NCBI GenBank assembly: GCA_017411235.1
Contig: JAFPMR010000250.1
Coordinates: 1 to 10,510 of the forward strand
Reading direction: 5' to 3'
Length of the DNA: 10,510 nucleotides
DNA from: Bacilli bacterium
GTDB taxonomy: Bacteria; Bacillota_I; Bacilli_A; RF39; UBA660
Below are positions 1 to 6,467 of this stretch, in pieces. The first letter of the stretch is position 1. Each line of letters opens with the position of its first letter. Below the pieces are notes generated by a model. That model worked only from the letters and a program-made list of their open reading frames with translations, made no database searches and was not told the origin of the DNA. A program made the translations under genes and the position numbers.

Positions 1-428
1 AACCAAAAGAAGAATATATCTTTAACGAAAAAACAGGTGATCCAGAAAAAGATCCAGTAAGTGAAATAGAAGAAACAAAAGATGAATACATTATACTAAC
101 TAAAGTATCTTATAATGGTTCTTATCGTACAACAAAAAGATTGTATTCAACAGGTAGAATGGATCAAAGTACAACAAAAGAAGAAACAACTATCAGTAAC
201 CAAGAACAAGAAAGATATGTAGCAATAGGTAGCATGACAGATGAAGATTTAGCAGTTGTCAAAGAAACAATTGAATCCATGTCTAAAGAAAAATTCAAAA
301 GAGAAGACTTCTCAGATAGTCATGGTATTTCAGTAAGATTAAAACCAAAAGATAAGGTTTTATATAGTGCTGAATACTTCTCTCAAGACAATGTTAACAA
401 ACTAAATTATATAATTGATAAATACTAA
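1..428 (+). CDS. 3' end of an unrecognised protein (5' partial)
   Basis: The reading frame is open from base 3 to a TAA at 426-428, so the gene began upstream of the window. About 141 residues are visible. The segment is hydrophilic and rich in Lys, Glu, Asp and Thr, with no membrane span, signal peptide or Cys. It starts with an acidic linker, then alternates probable beta strands (around TKVSYNGSYRTTKRLYSTG) with a helix (TDEDLAVVKETIESM) and ends in NKLNYIIDKY. The TTG at 141 is an internal codon rather than a start, because the frame continues upstream with the same composition and no Shine-Dalgarno precedes it. The strand order and spacing loosely recall the extracytoplasmic part of the minus-strand protein at 6451-7005; this is an impression, not an alignment. 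No function can be assigned. A hairpin terminator follows immediately. Confidence 0.8.
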   Translation, partial: PKEEYIFNEKTGDPEKDPVSEIEETKDEYIILTKVSYNGSYRTTKRLYSTGRMDQSTTKEETTISNQEQERYVAIGSMTDEDLAVVKETIESMSKEKFKREDFSDSHGISVRLKPKDKVLYSAEYFSQDNVNKLNYIIDKY

Positions 429-456
429 AAAATAAATGTTTTCATTTATTTTTTTT
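427..456 (+). terminator. A/T-rich intrinsic terminator after the first gene
   Basis: A 12-bp perfect inverted repeat (427-438 with 443-454) surrounds a TTTT loop and merges into a T run ending at 456. The 5' arm overlaps the TAA stop of the preceding gene. The stem is almost all A-T with one G-C pair next to the loop, so it may leak. The A and T arms could also act on the opposite strand. Confidence 0.65.
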
Positions 457-466
457 ATGCTATACT
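439..466 (+). promoter_or_regulatory. Extended -10 promoter for the 510-1696 unit
   Basis: TGC followed by TATACT (461-466) makes an extended -10 box. A weak -35 candidate, TTTTCA (439-444), lies 16 bases upstream, inside the loop and 3' arm of the preceding terminator. Transcription would start near 473, giving a leader of roughly 37 bases before the ATG at 510. Confidence 0.55.
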
Positions 467-509
467 AAAATCAAGAAGAAAGATTATTTAAAAAAAGAGA
501 GGTTCTTTT

Positions 510-1112
510 ATGAAAAAATTTATTCAATTTGTCTTGATAATCTTAATACTTGGTGTTGTTTTTGTAGGAGCTGATGCAGGAATAGCATTCCTTAGAAAAA
601 AAGCTCCATTAATTCATTGGACTAGAGATGTCGAAAACGGTAAAGTAGATAGAGCATTAATCTATGATATTTATTATTGCTATAATTTAGGTGAAATAAA
701 TACTACAGAATATGTTCTAAAAAAGAAAGAATATACATGTCCTCCAAGTGATATAGTATTAAAAGAAGAAAACTTAAATACTTATTATTACAAAGGATTC
801 TTTAATAAAAGTAGCTATATTAAAAAAGTAGATACAAAAGACGAATTAAAAGACGCTACTAAATATATAAAATCATTTGATAAAAAGTATGATGATGCCT
901 TCTTTGAAAAAAGATCAATAATAATAGCATACGTACCAACTGGAGCCAATGCTACAGTTAAATTTAATCAAGTCTTAGTAAGTAATGAAATCATTGTAAA
1001 AATAAACATTGAAAAAGCAAGAGCAGATAAAGAAAACTCTACAGGTTATGCTTTCTTTATTGAAATAGATAAAGAATACCTAGGAGATAAAAAACTAAAA
1101 CTAGAAAGTTAG
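510..1112 (+). CDS. Membrane-anchored extracytoplasmic protein, unknown function
   Basis: This is a 200-residue protein that starts at an ATG preceded by GAGAGG (497-502) at good spacing. Residues about 4-24 form one hydrophobic segment after MKK, an uncleaved anchor or signal sequence with no lipobox Cys. The rest is a charged, Tyr- and Lys-rich domain predicted to lie outside the membrane. Two Cys residues (in YYCYN and YTCPP) could form a disulphide there. The C-terminal part, from FFEKRSIIIAYVP through the strands VKFNQVLV and IIVKINIEK to the final FFIEIDKEYL, resembles the beta-rich PrcB-like C-terminal fold of small Bacillota lipoproteins. That comparison is from memory and weak. The gene is followed after five bases by the PF06541-type membrane gene, so the two are probably cotranscribed. 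Function is not known. Confidence 0.85.
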   Translation: MKKFIQFVLIILILGVVFVGADAGIAFLRKKAPLIHWTRDVENGKVDRALIYDIYYCYNLGEINTTEYVLKKKEYTCPPSDIVLKEENLNTYYYKGFFNKSSYIKKVDTKDELKDATKYIKSFDKKYDDAFFEKRSIIIAYVPTGANATVKFNQVLVSNEIIVKINIEKARADKENSTGYAFFIEIDKEYLGDKKLKLES

Positions 1113-1117
1113 ATATT

Positions 1118-1696
1118 GTGAAAAAAATAAAAGAGTTCTTAAAAATAGATGAAGAACAAAGATATCCTTTTACAAATCTAATTCTAATATTTACTACCTT
1201 ATCCGTAGTAGGTTGGATATGGGAAGTAATGTATCGTCTAATTAGAAAAGGATATTTTGCTAATCGTGGCTTTCTCTTTGGACCTTGGGTACCAATCTAT
1301 GGTATAGGTGCTATGTTAGTAATATTAATATCTAAAAAACTAAAAAGAGATCCTATAGCGTTTACTATCGTAACAGCAATAACTTGTTCAGGATTAGAGT
1401 ATTTAATATCATTAATACTAGAATATGTTTTTCATTTAAAATTTTGGGATTATAAAAGATACTTTATGAATCTTAATGGTAGAATCTGTTTAGAAAGTGT
1501 TCTAGGTTTTACTATTGCAGGTTTAATAGCAGGTTATCTAATCCTACCTAGATTAAATAAACTATATAACAAAATAAAACCTAAACTAAAAACCATTATC
1601 TGTATAATACTATCAGTATTATTCTTAACAGATTTAACATACTCAATAATTCATCCTAATACAGGTAAAGGAATAAGTTGGCAAGTAAACAAGTAA
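1118..1696 (+). CDS. PF06541-family (DUF1113, CmpB-like) multi-pass membrane protein
   Basis: This 192-residue protein has about five membrane segments (roughly 19-37, 52-72, 82-104, 122-143 and 157-175). Family signatures are clear: GWIWEVMYR (32-40), FANRGFLFGPWVPIYG (47-62), SGLEYLISLILE (91-102), and WDY plus LNGRICLES (110-127). These match the 'putative ABC-transporter type IV' family PF06541 (DUF1113), common in Bacillota and of unproven biochemical role; the transporter name is historical. The start is a GTG at 1118, five bases after the preceding stop and with no strong Shine-Dalgarno, suggesting translational coupling to the upstream gene. The last codons and the TAA form the 5' arm of a terminator. 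The Arg, Asn and Glu residues conserved near the membrane face suggest a polar site, but I cannot name a substrate. Confidence 0.88.
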   Translation: MKKIKEFLKIDEEQRYPFTNLILIFTTLSVVGWIWEVMYRLIRKGYFANRGFLFGPWVPIYGIGAMLVILISKKLKRDPIAFTIVTAITCSGLEYLISLILEYVFHLKFWDYKRYFMNLNGRICLESVLGFTIAGLIAGYLILPRLNKLYNKIKPKLKTIICIILSVLFLTDLTYSIIHPNTGKGISWQVNK

Positions 1697-1711
1697 TTTA
1701 CTTGTTTTTTT
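1687..1711 (+). terminator. Intrinsic terminator overlapping a stop codon
   Basis: An 8-bp stem (AAACAAGT at 1687-1694 with ACTTGTTT at 1700-1707) closes a five-base loop and is followed by T residues through 1711. The hairpin contains the TAA of the PF06541 gene (1694-1696). The T run touches the next extended -10 promoter. Confidence 0.7.
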
Positions 1712-1719
1712 GTTATAAT
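1711..1719 (+). promoter_or_regulatory. Perfect extended -10 promoter of the GNAT-ispH operon
   Basis: TGTTATAAT matches the extended -10 consensus TGnTATAAT exactly (TATAAT at 1714-1719). No convincing -35 is present; the -35 region falls in the preceding terminator stem. The expected start site, near 1726, is only about nine bases before the ATG at 1735, so the RNA would begin at or next to the GAGG Shine-Dalgarno (1726-1729). Confidence 0.7.
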
Positions 1720-1734
1720 GAATATGAGGTCATT

Positions 1735-2181
1735 ATGAAGATATATAATATTTTAGAAAAACCAGAATATTTAAAAGAAGTATTAGATTTAGAACTAAAA
1801 GAATGGGGTACTTATTCAGAAGATAATCTAACTAAAAAGATTAACAAAGTACAAGAACTATTAAAACTAGATAACTTTGCTAAACTAATTCTCTTAGATG
1901 AAGATAAACTAATTGGTTTCATTTCTTTATTCCCAACTGATGGTGAAGAAAGAACTGACTTAACTCCTTGGTATGCAACCATGTATGTAAAAAAAGAATA
2001 TCGAGGTAAAGGCTATTCTAAAATACTTAATGATGCTCTATTAAACTATGCTAAAGAAAAAGGATATAAAAGAATATATCTAAAAACAGATTTAATAAAT
2101 TATTATGAAAAATTTGGAGCTGTTTATTTAGAAGATTTAAATAATGGTGAAAAACTATACTATATAGATTTGGAGAGATAA
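1735..2181 (+). CDS. GNAT-family N-acetyltransferase
   Basis: This is a 148-residue single-domain acetyltransferase expected to move an acetyl group from acetyl-CoA to an amine. The core is recognisable: strand beta4 ATMYVKKEY (81-89), the acetyl-CoA pyrophosphate-binding motif R90-G-K-G-Y94, the following helix (SKILNDALLNYAKEKG), the strand RIYLKTD, and YYEKFGA (123-129), the usual GNAT 'Y-kFGF' element. The acceptor substrate cannot be read from the sequence. The ATG at 1735 is chosen because GAGG lies six bases before it. An upstream in-frame TTG at 1678 would add 19 residues, but that stretch lies in the previous gene, the terminator and the promoter. A GGAGAG (2172-2177) at the end of this gene serves ispH, which begins two bases after the stop. 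Confidence 0.9.
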   Translation: MKIYNILEKPEYLKEVLDLELKEWGTYSEDNLTKKINKVQELLKLDNFAKLILLDEDKLIGFISLFPTDGEERTDLTPWYATMYVKKEYRGKGYSKILNDALLNYAKEKGYKRIYLKTDLINYYEKFGAVYLEDLNNGEKLYYIDLER

Positions 2182-2183
2182 CT

Positions 2184-3056
2184 ATGGAAATAACAATTGG
2201 AAAACTATGTGGTTTCTGTGCTGGTGTTAATTACACAATTAAAAAAGCAACTGAATTATTAGAAGAAACTCATGATAAGATTTATTGCTTAGGTGAAATA
2301 ATTCATAACGAAAGAGTAATCAATAAATTAGAAAGTATGGGTATGATAACTGTTGATTCACTAGATGAAATACCAGAACACTCAAAAGTAATCTTTAGAG
2401 CACATGGTGAAGCTAAACATGTCTATGAAGAAGCAGAGAATAAACACCTAGAAATAATTGATTTAACTTGTGGAAAAGTAAGACTTGTTCACACTAAAGT
2501 AGAAAAAGGTGCTCTTGATTCCTTTGTTATCATTATCGGAAAAAAATCTCATCCAGAAACAATTGGTACTTTAGGCTATGCAGGTAATAATAGTTATGTA
2601 ATAGAGAAAGAAGAAGACTTTAATAATCTTCAAGAATCATTTGCAAAATCTAAACTCAATAAAGTTTATATTGTTGCTCAAACAACATTTAATGATTTAT
2701 TATTTGCAGAATACATCGATAAAATAAAAGAACTATTAGATGCTGAAATAATAGTAGATAATACAATATGTGCTGCTACTAGAAATAGACAAGAAGAAGT
2801 CTTAGAAATGTCTAAAAATGTTGATAAAATGATTATCATTGGTGGTAAACATTCATCTAATACTAAAGAACTAGCAACAGTAGCAGAAAAGAACTGTAAT
2901 AATATCTATCTAGTACAAGAACTAGATGATTTAATCAGTGTTGAATTTAATGAAAATGATAAAGTAGGTATCACAGCAGGAGCATCTACACCTGGAGAAT
3001 CTATTGATGAAATAGTAAACTACTTAAAGGAGAAATATAATGCAAAAGAAGCTTAG
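2184..3056 (+). CDS. ispH: IspH, 4-hydroxy-3-methylbut-2-enyl diphosphate reductase
   Basis: This is the final MEP-pathway enzyme, a [4Fe-4S] protein that reduces HMBPP to IPP and DMAPP in the cytosol. At 290 residues it is close to the short bacterial form with no S1 fusion. The three cluster Cys are present: C12 in GFCAGV, C96 in LTCGKV and C196 in NTICAATRNRQ. Substrate and acid-base residues are also in place: H41 (HNERV), H74 (RAHG), H123 and the catalytic Glu E125 in HPE, T167/T168 in QTT, S224-S225-N226 in GGKHSSNTKEL, and S268 in AGASTP. One oddity is the second Cys motif: many homologues have TCP, and here Pro is replaced by Gly (TCGKVRLVH). All ligands remain, so an active enzyme is expected. 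It is the second gene of the operon, and its last 17 bases overlap the next gene. Confidence 0.97.
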   Translation: MEITIGKLCGFCAGVNYTIKKATELLEETHDKIYCLGEIIHNERVINKLESMGMITVDSLDEIPEHSKVIFRAHGEAKHVYEEAENKHLEIIDLTCGKVRLVHTKVEKGALDSFVIIIGKKSHPETIGTLGYAGNNSYVIEKEEDFNNLQESFAKSKLNKVYIVAQTTFNDLLFAEYIDKIKELLDAEIIVDNTICAATRNRQEEVLEMSKNVDKMIIIGGKHSSNTKELATVAEKNCNNIYLVQELDDLISVEFNENDKVGITAGASTPGESIDEIVNYLKEKYNAKEA

Positions 3057-3753
3057 TGGTAAAGAAATAGGTGAAACATCATTTATAGTTGGGTATTTAC
3101 TATTTCTTATTGTAACAGGAATAATATCTTTAATCCAAGAAAACTATGTTTTATTTATAATGATTGCTTTATTAGGAGTAGGTGATTCATTTCATCTAAT
3201 TCCTCGAATAAAAAAGAATTTAAAAGGTGACTTTCCAAAGTCTGATTTTTACTTGGGATTAGGAAATCAAATATCGTCAATTACGATGACCTTATTCTAT
3301 CTTATATTATTCTTCATAGTCTCATCTACATACCTAATTAGTATCGATGGTGAAACACTAACTGTTGTTCCTTCGTTAGGAAATGCTTTAAAAGAAATTT
3401 GTTATACAACGATATCTTATATTATTGATCCAACCTATGAAATTATTCCTTCAGTAATAGCTTATTTAACTATAATAAGAATAATTCTTTGTTTATTACC
3501 ATGGAATAATTGGTATAAAAAAGAAGGTAATCAAGCTTGGGCAGTAATTAGAAATATTCCTTTTATCGTAATTGGTTTAATAACTGCTGGTGTAGCAGCT
3601 CTTAGTGATGGTTTAACATTACCAATCCTAATCATTCTAAGTTTCTTATTCTATATACCAGTAGCATTATTTGCTAAAAAGAATCCTAAATTAGGTATGC
3701 TAATGATACCTAAAACAATTTGTTATATCTTAATGATTATATATTTTTTATAG
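3040..3753 (+). CDS. Multi-pass membrane protein of unknown function
   Basis: This 237-residue, strongly hydrophobic protein has about six or seven membrane segments, the clearest near residues 14-32, 36-50, 77-100, 140-155, 170-190, 193-212 and 218-237. A loop with GVGDSFHLIPRIKKN follows the second segment. A similar GDxFHLxPR loop occurs in uncharacterised Clostridia and Bacilli membrane proteins, but I know no assigned activity. The start is the ATG at 3040, with AAGGAG (3027-3032) seven bases upstream; both lie inside the 3' end of ispH in another frame, a 17-base overlap that implies coupled expression. It is followed by a consensus AGGAGG that overlaps its own TAG stop and serves the TPR gene. 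Its operon place does not prove a link to isoprenoids. Confidence 0.85.
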   Translation: MQKKLSGKEIGETSFIVGYLLFLIVTGIISLIQENYVLFIMIALLGVGDSFHLIPRIKKNLKGDFPKSDFYLGLGNQISSITMTLFYLILFFIVSSTYLISIDGETLTVVPSLGNALKEICYTTISYIIDPTYEIIPSVIAYLTIIRIILCLLPWNNWYKKEGNQAWAVIRNIPFIVIGLITAGVAALSDGLTLPILIILSFLFYIPVALFAKKNPKLGMLMIPKTICYILMIIYFL

Positions 3754-3762
3754 GAGGTAACT

Positions 3763-4524
3763 ATGCCTGGAGAAATTGAAAAATTCTATGAAGTAGCATT
3801 ACAAAACGTAAAAGATCATGATTATGAAACAGCTAAAAGAAACTTTACTAAATACTTAGAAATAATTGAAAAAAAGTTTAAAGGTAAAAAAGTATATTCA
3901 CCATCTAATGGTTTAGAAGCACACTTAATATCTGAAGACAAAAAAACATTATTTACTAATTATCATGTATCAGATGCTTACTTCTATATAGGTAATATCT
4001 TATTTGAAGAAGATAAACTAGCTGAAGCAAGAAAATATTTAGATTATGCTATTAAATGGAATCCCTACGACTGTCGTGCTCGTTTTGAAGAAGCAGAAAG
4101 CTTTAAAGTATCAGGGAATATTGTTAAATATCATGAACTAAATGAAAAAACATATGACTACTTATATCATCCAGAAGAATATGCTAGATATCTTAGAAAC
4201 TTAGGTTATTACTATATTGAAGAAAAAGAATACCGTCTAGCACAATGTATCTACCTATATTCAATTCAATATGATGAATCTAAAGGAACAGAAATCTGGA
4301 ATGAACTAGATTACATTAGTAATAATTCTGAGTATAAAGAATTACCAAATAGAAATGAAGTAATAGAAACATTACATAAAAACAATATAAACATCTTTAT
4401 TCCTCAAAAAAACATTTCTAAGATATATGAATTACATGATGAAATAAAAGAAGATAATGACTTAAAAAAACTATTAAAACAATTAATAGATTTCTATAGT
4501 GAATTCCTTGAAATAGAGAGGTAA
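3763..4524 (+). CDS. Cytoplasmic TPR-repeat protein
   Basis: This 253-residue soluble protein has no signal peptide or membrane span. Helical TPR-like pairs are visible at about residues 5-38 (ALQNVKDHDYETAKRNFTKY), 70-103 (DAYFYIGNILFEEDKLAEAR, then a Pro-containing turn at NPYD) and 139-172 (LGYYYIEEKEYRLAQCIYLY). The middle repeat matches the TPR pattern best, with small residues at the G and A positions and Pro at the end. TPR proteins usually serve as binding scaffolds, so this is probably a protein-protein adaptor. A near-perfect AGGAGG (3752-3757) fixes the ATG at 3763. The next gene begins four bases after the stop and encodes a membrane-anchored Tim44-like and zinc-ribbon protein, a plausible partner by context. 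The partner and the process are unknown. Confidence 0.85.
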   Translation: MPGEIEKFYEVALQNVKDHDYETAKRNFTKYLEIIEKKFKGKKVYSPSNGLEAHLISEDKKTLFTNYHVSDAYFYIGNILFEEDKLAEARKYLDYAIKWNPYDCRARFEEAESFKVSGNIVKYHELNEKTYDYLYHPEEYARYLRNLGYYYIEEKEYRLAQCIYLYSIQYDESKGTEIWNELDYISNNSEYKELPNRNEVIETLHKNNINIFIPQKNISKIYELHDEIKEDNDLKKLLKQLIDFYSEFLEIER

Positions 4525-4528
4525 TAAA

Positions 4529-5284
4529 ATGAAAACAAGTTTACTTATTGTACTTGGTGCTGTTATAGGAACCATTCTTGTCTTTGTCTTTATTGGTTTA
4601 TATATCTACGGAAAAATCAGAAGTATTATTCCTAAAGAAGAAGCAACTGAATTAGGTCGTCTTCTAAAAGAAGGAGTAATGTCTGATAAAGAAGCTTATG
4701 GTACTAAAAAAACTATCATGGGTTTAACCAATACTTTAGAACCACAAATAAAAAGAGACTTTAAAGAATTTAATATTAATAGATTATTTAAAGAAGTAGA
4801 AGAAGGAATAACATCTTACTTAACAGCATTAACTAATGAAACAGTAGATGAAATGAATAGTGAAAAAATGATTCTTTTAAAAGAAACCATTCGCCAAGAA
4901 ATAGAAAATATGAAAGGATCAGGTATTCATAAAGAATACAAAGACATTGGTTTTTCTAAACATGTCTTAAAAGACTATAGAAAGAGTAGTGGTACTGCTA
5001 CTATAGTTACTCAATCACAAGTAAATTTCATCTATGATTCAAATATTCCAAAGGAAAGAAAATTTAGTAATCTCCGAAAAGAAACAATATTTACTTGTAC
5101 ATTCGTTTATATAACTGATGAACAGAAGTATAGTAGTAACGCTATAACTACTAAATGTCCAAACTGTGGTGCATCTCATACCGCATTTGATGGTGGCAAC
5201 TGTCGTTACTGTGGAACATATGTTAAACCAGTAAATATTTTAAAGATATGGAAGATCACAGATATAAAAGAAGAACATCGTTAA
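4529..5284 (+). CDS. Membrane-anchored protein with Tim44-like region and zinc ribbon
   Basis: This 251-residue protein has an N-terminal anchor at about 5-28. A helical region (about 65-155) then leads into beta strands (TATIVTQSQVNFIYD, then FTCTFVYITDEQKYSS), an arrangement like Tim44-like (PF04280) domains of Bacillota. The C-terminus carries a rubredoxin-like zinc ribbon with C210-x2-C213 and C225-x2-C228 (CPNCG and CRYCG), and then WKITDI, like the 'W-I-R' strand that often closes the Tim44-like fold. The ribbon therefore appears inserted before the last strand. Tim44-like proteins of this kind are uncharacterised; a role in membrane-associated protein binding is only an inference. The ATG at 4529 is preceded by GAGAGG (4516-4521). 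It is the last gene of the operon, and its final codons form a terminator stem. Confidence 0.82.
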   Translation: MKTSLLIVLGAVIGTILVFVFIGLYIYGKIRSIIPKEEATELGRLLKEGVMSDKEAYGTKKTIMGLTNTLEPQIKRDFKEFNINRLFKEVEEGITSYLTALTNETVDEMNSEKMILLKETIRQEIENMKGSGIHKEYKDIGFSKHVLKDYRKSSGTATIVTQSQVNFIYDSNIPKERKFSNLRKETIFTCTFVYITDEQKYSSNAITTKCPNCGASHTAFDGGNCRYCGTYVKPVNILKIWKITDIKEEHR

Positions 5285-5304
5285 AAATGTTCTTTTATTT
5301 TTTT
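5271..5304 (+). terminator. Intrinsic terminator with a stop codon in its loop
   Basis: An 8-bp stem (AAGAACAT at 5271-5278 with ATGTTCTT at 5287-5294) encloses an eight-base loop that holds the TAA stop of the Tim44-like gene. A T-rich tract with one A follows to 5304. Confidence 0.7.
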
Positions 5305-5305
5305 A

Positions 5306-5321
5306 TATAATATATTATAAT
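5306..5321 (+). promoter_or_regulatory. Overlapping -10 boxes for the 5351-6442 unit
   Basis: Two exact TATAAT hexamers occur at 5306-5311 and 5316-5321, directly after the T tract of the preceding terminator. No clear -35 or TG extension is visible, and the region is so AT-rich that chance matches are likely. Use of the second box would give a leader of about 23 bases before the ATG at 5351. Confidence 0.45.
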
Positions 5322-5350
5322 ATTTAAGCCCAGTTATTGGAGATGAATTT

Positions 5351-5977
5351 ATGGAAAAAGTAATACAAGAAATAACTAATTATTTAGAAATTCCAAAAAA
5401 AAGAAAAAAAGCTGAGTTAAATAGAGTAGATATAACAAAATGTAATGTTTCTATGTCTAATATGGCTACTGATGATAGAAGAATAGCTATGTATGCTTAT
5501 GACTTAGATCAAATACAATATCTATTAAAAGAAAACAATCCTGCCAATTTAGATGAAATAAAAAGAATCAGAGCAGAATTAGCTAATCTAGAAAAATGCA
5601 AAGGTGTTAGAGAATATAAAGCAGTTCTTGAATATAGAAGTATGTTAGAAGCACAAATAAGTGATTACTATAGAACTATTAATGTCGATTTAAGAAAAGA
5701 ATTATTAGATATGACATTGCCAGATATTTTTGTATCACAAGGAACTTGTGTAGGTAGACATGTTATTGAATCTGGTACATATCTATATACACCAGAACTA
5801 GCTGATTATGATACTTTAATAATTCCAAATCAGATGGATTTAACATCTGCTAGAAATGCTAGACATTTCTATAATCAAGTTAGTTTTAAATATTTAGAAC
5901 AACTAACACAAGATTATAGTTATGATCCAGAAGAAAAAGATTTAGGTAATGTAAAAATCCTAAGAAGAGGACAATAA
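5351..5977 (+). CDS. Hypothetical protein, soluble, helical N-terminal half
   Basis: This is a 208-residue protein of no family I recognise. No signal or membrane segment is visible. Residues 1-50 are mixed, with a basic run (PKKRKKAELNR) and CNVSMSNMATDDRR. Residues about 50-115 look like a charged coiled-coil or helical hairpin (LDEIKRIRAELANLEKCK, then EYKAVLEYRSMLEAQISDYY). The C-terminal half, from DLRKELLDMTLPDIF, is probably mixed alpha/beta (VGRHVIESGTYLYTPE, DTLIIPNQMDLTSARNARH). Three Cys are scattered and do not form a metal motif. The start at 5351 has GGAG (5339-5342) upstream. Its TAA shares one base with the ATG of the deacylase gene (TAATG at 5975-5979), indicating translational coupling. 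A tRNA-related role could be guessed from that neighbour but is not supported by the sequence itself. Confidence 0.85.
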   Translation: MEKVIQEITNYLEIPKKRKKAELNRVDITKCNVSMSNMATDDRRIAMYAYDLDQIQYLLKENNPANLDEIKRIRAELANLEKCKGVREYKAVLEYRSMLEAQISDYYRTINVDLRKELLDMTLPDIFVSQGTCVGRHVIESGTYLYTPELADYDTLIIPNQMDLTSARNARHFYNQVSFKYLEQLTQDYSYDPEEKDLGNVKILRRGQ

Positions 5978-6442
5978 TGGATATTTATAAAGTATTAAAA
6001 GAATTAAATATCTCTTATGAAGAAGTTACTCATAAAGCTATCTTTACTGTTGAAGAAGGAAAAGAAATAGATCGCGGTATTGAAGGTACATCTTGTAAAA
6101 ATCTATTTCTAAAAACTCATAAAGATGAATTCTTTCTTGTGGTTTTAGAAAGATAAAGAAGTAAGTCTAAATGACTTAAGAAAATATCTTCATGTATCTA
6201 ATCTTCACTTTGCTGATGAAAAATACTTAAATGAATTACTAGGTGTTATCAAAGGTAGTGTAACACCACTAGGTATCATTAATGATAAAGATAACAAAGT
6301 AACAATAGTACTAGATGATTATCTAATAGGTAAAAAACTATTATTTCATCCTTTAGTAAATACAAAAACTATTAGTATAGAATATGATGATTTAATAAAG
6401 TTCATTGAACATCTAAATCATAAATATTTAATCTTAAAATAA
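5977..6442 (+). pseudogene. ProX/YbaK-type aminoacyl-tRNA deacylase, split by a +1 frameshift
   Basis: Two consecutive reading frames together give a complete deacylase of about 154 residues, the normal length for the free-standing ProX/YbaK editing domain that hydrolyses mischarged tRNAs (Ala-tRNAPro in the ProX group). Frame one runs from the ATG at 5977 to a TAA at 6154-6156 (59 residues). It contains the family start (LKELNISYEEVTHKAIFTVE), the signature CKNLFLK (40-46) and FFLVVLE. Frame two, open from 6149, continues without loss as DKEVSLNDLRKYL, then GSVTPLGIINDKDNKVTIVL, LLFHPLVNTKTISI and KFIEHLNHKYLILK, ending at TAA 6440-6442. The change must lie between 6148 and 6154. Removing one A from the AAA at 6149-6151 restores LEDKEV. 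It could be a real inactivating mutation, a sequencing or assembly error, or recoding; no known slippery signal is evident. Start coupling is through TAATG with the upstream gene. Confidence 0.88.
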
Positions 6443-6467
6443 AAGAGTGATTAATAATCACTCTTTT
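6441..6467. terminator. Bidirectional terminator between convergent genes
   Basis: This is a 27-base near-perfect palindrome with 13-base arms (6441-6453 and 6455-6467) around a single A; the folded form would have a stem of about 10-11 bp. AAAA begins and TTTT ends it, so it can work in both directions. It contains the last bases of the + strand deacylase stop and the final codons and TAA (6453-6451) of the minus-strand gene. Confidence 0.8.

Noticed and set aside
141..428. A separate 95-residue gene starting at TTG 141
   Set aside because: The frame is open to the window edge with similar composition and no Shine-Dalgarno precedes 141; it is the tail of a longer gene.
1678..1734. TTG start adding 19 residues to the GNAT
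   Set aside because: This stretch is occupied by the end of the previous gene, a terminator and a perfect extended -10; the ATG at 1735 has its own GAGG.
6121..6160. Programmed +1 frameshifting in the deacylase gene
   Set aside because: There is no prfB-like CUU-UGA slip site with an upstream Shine-Dalgarno, and AGA is a common codon here, so a stalled-codon mechanism is unlikely. Not fully excluded; mutation or sequencing error is simpler.
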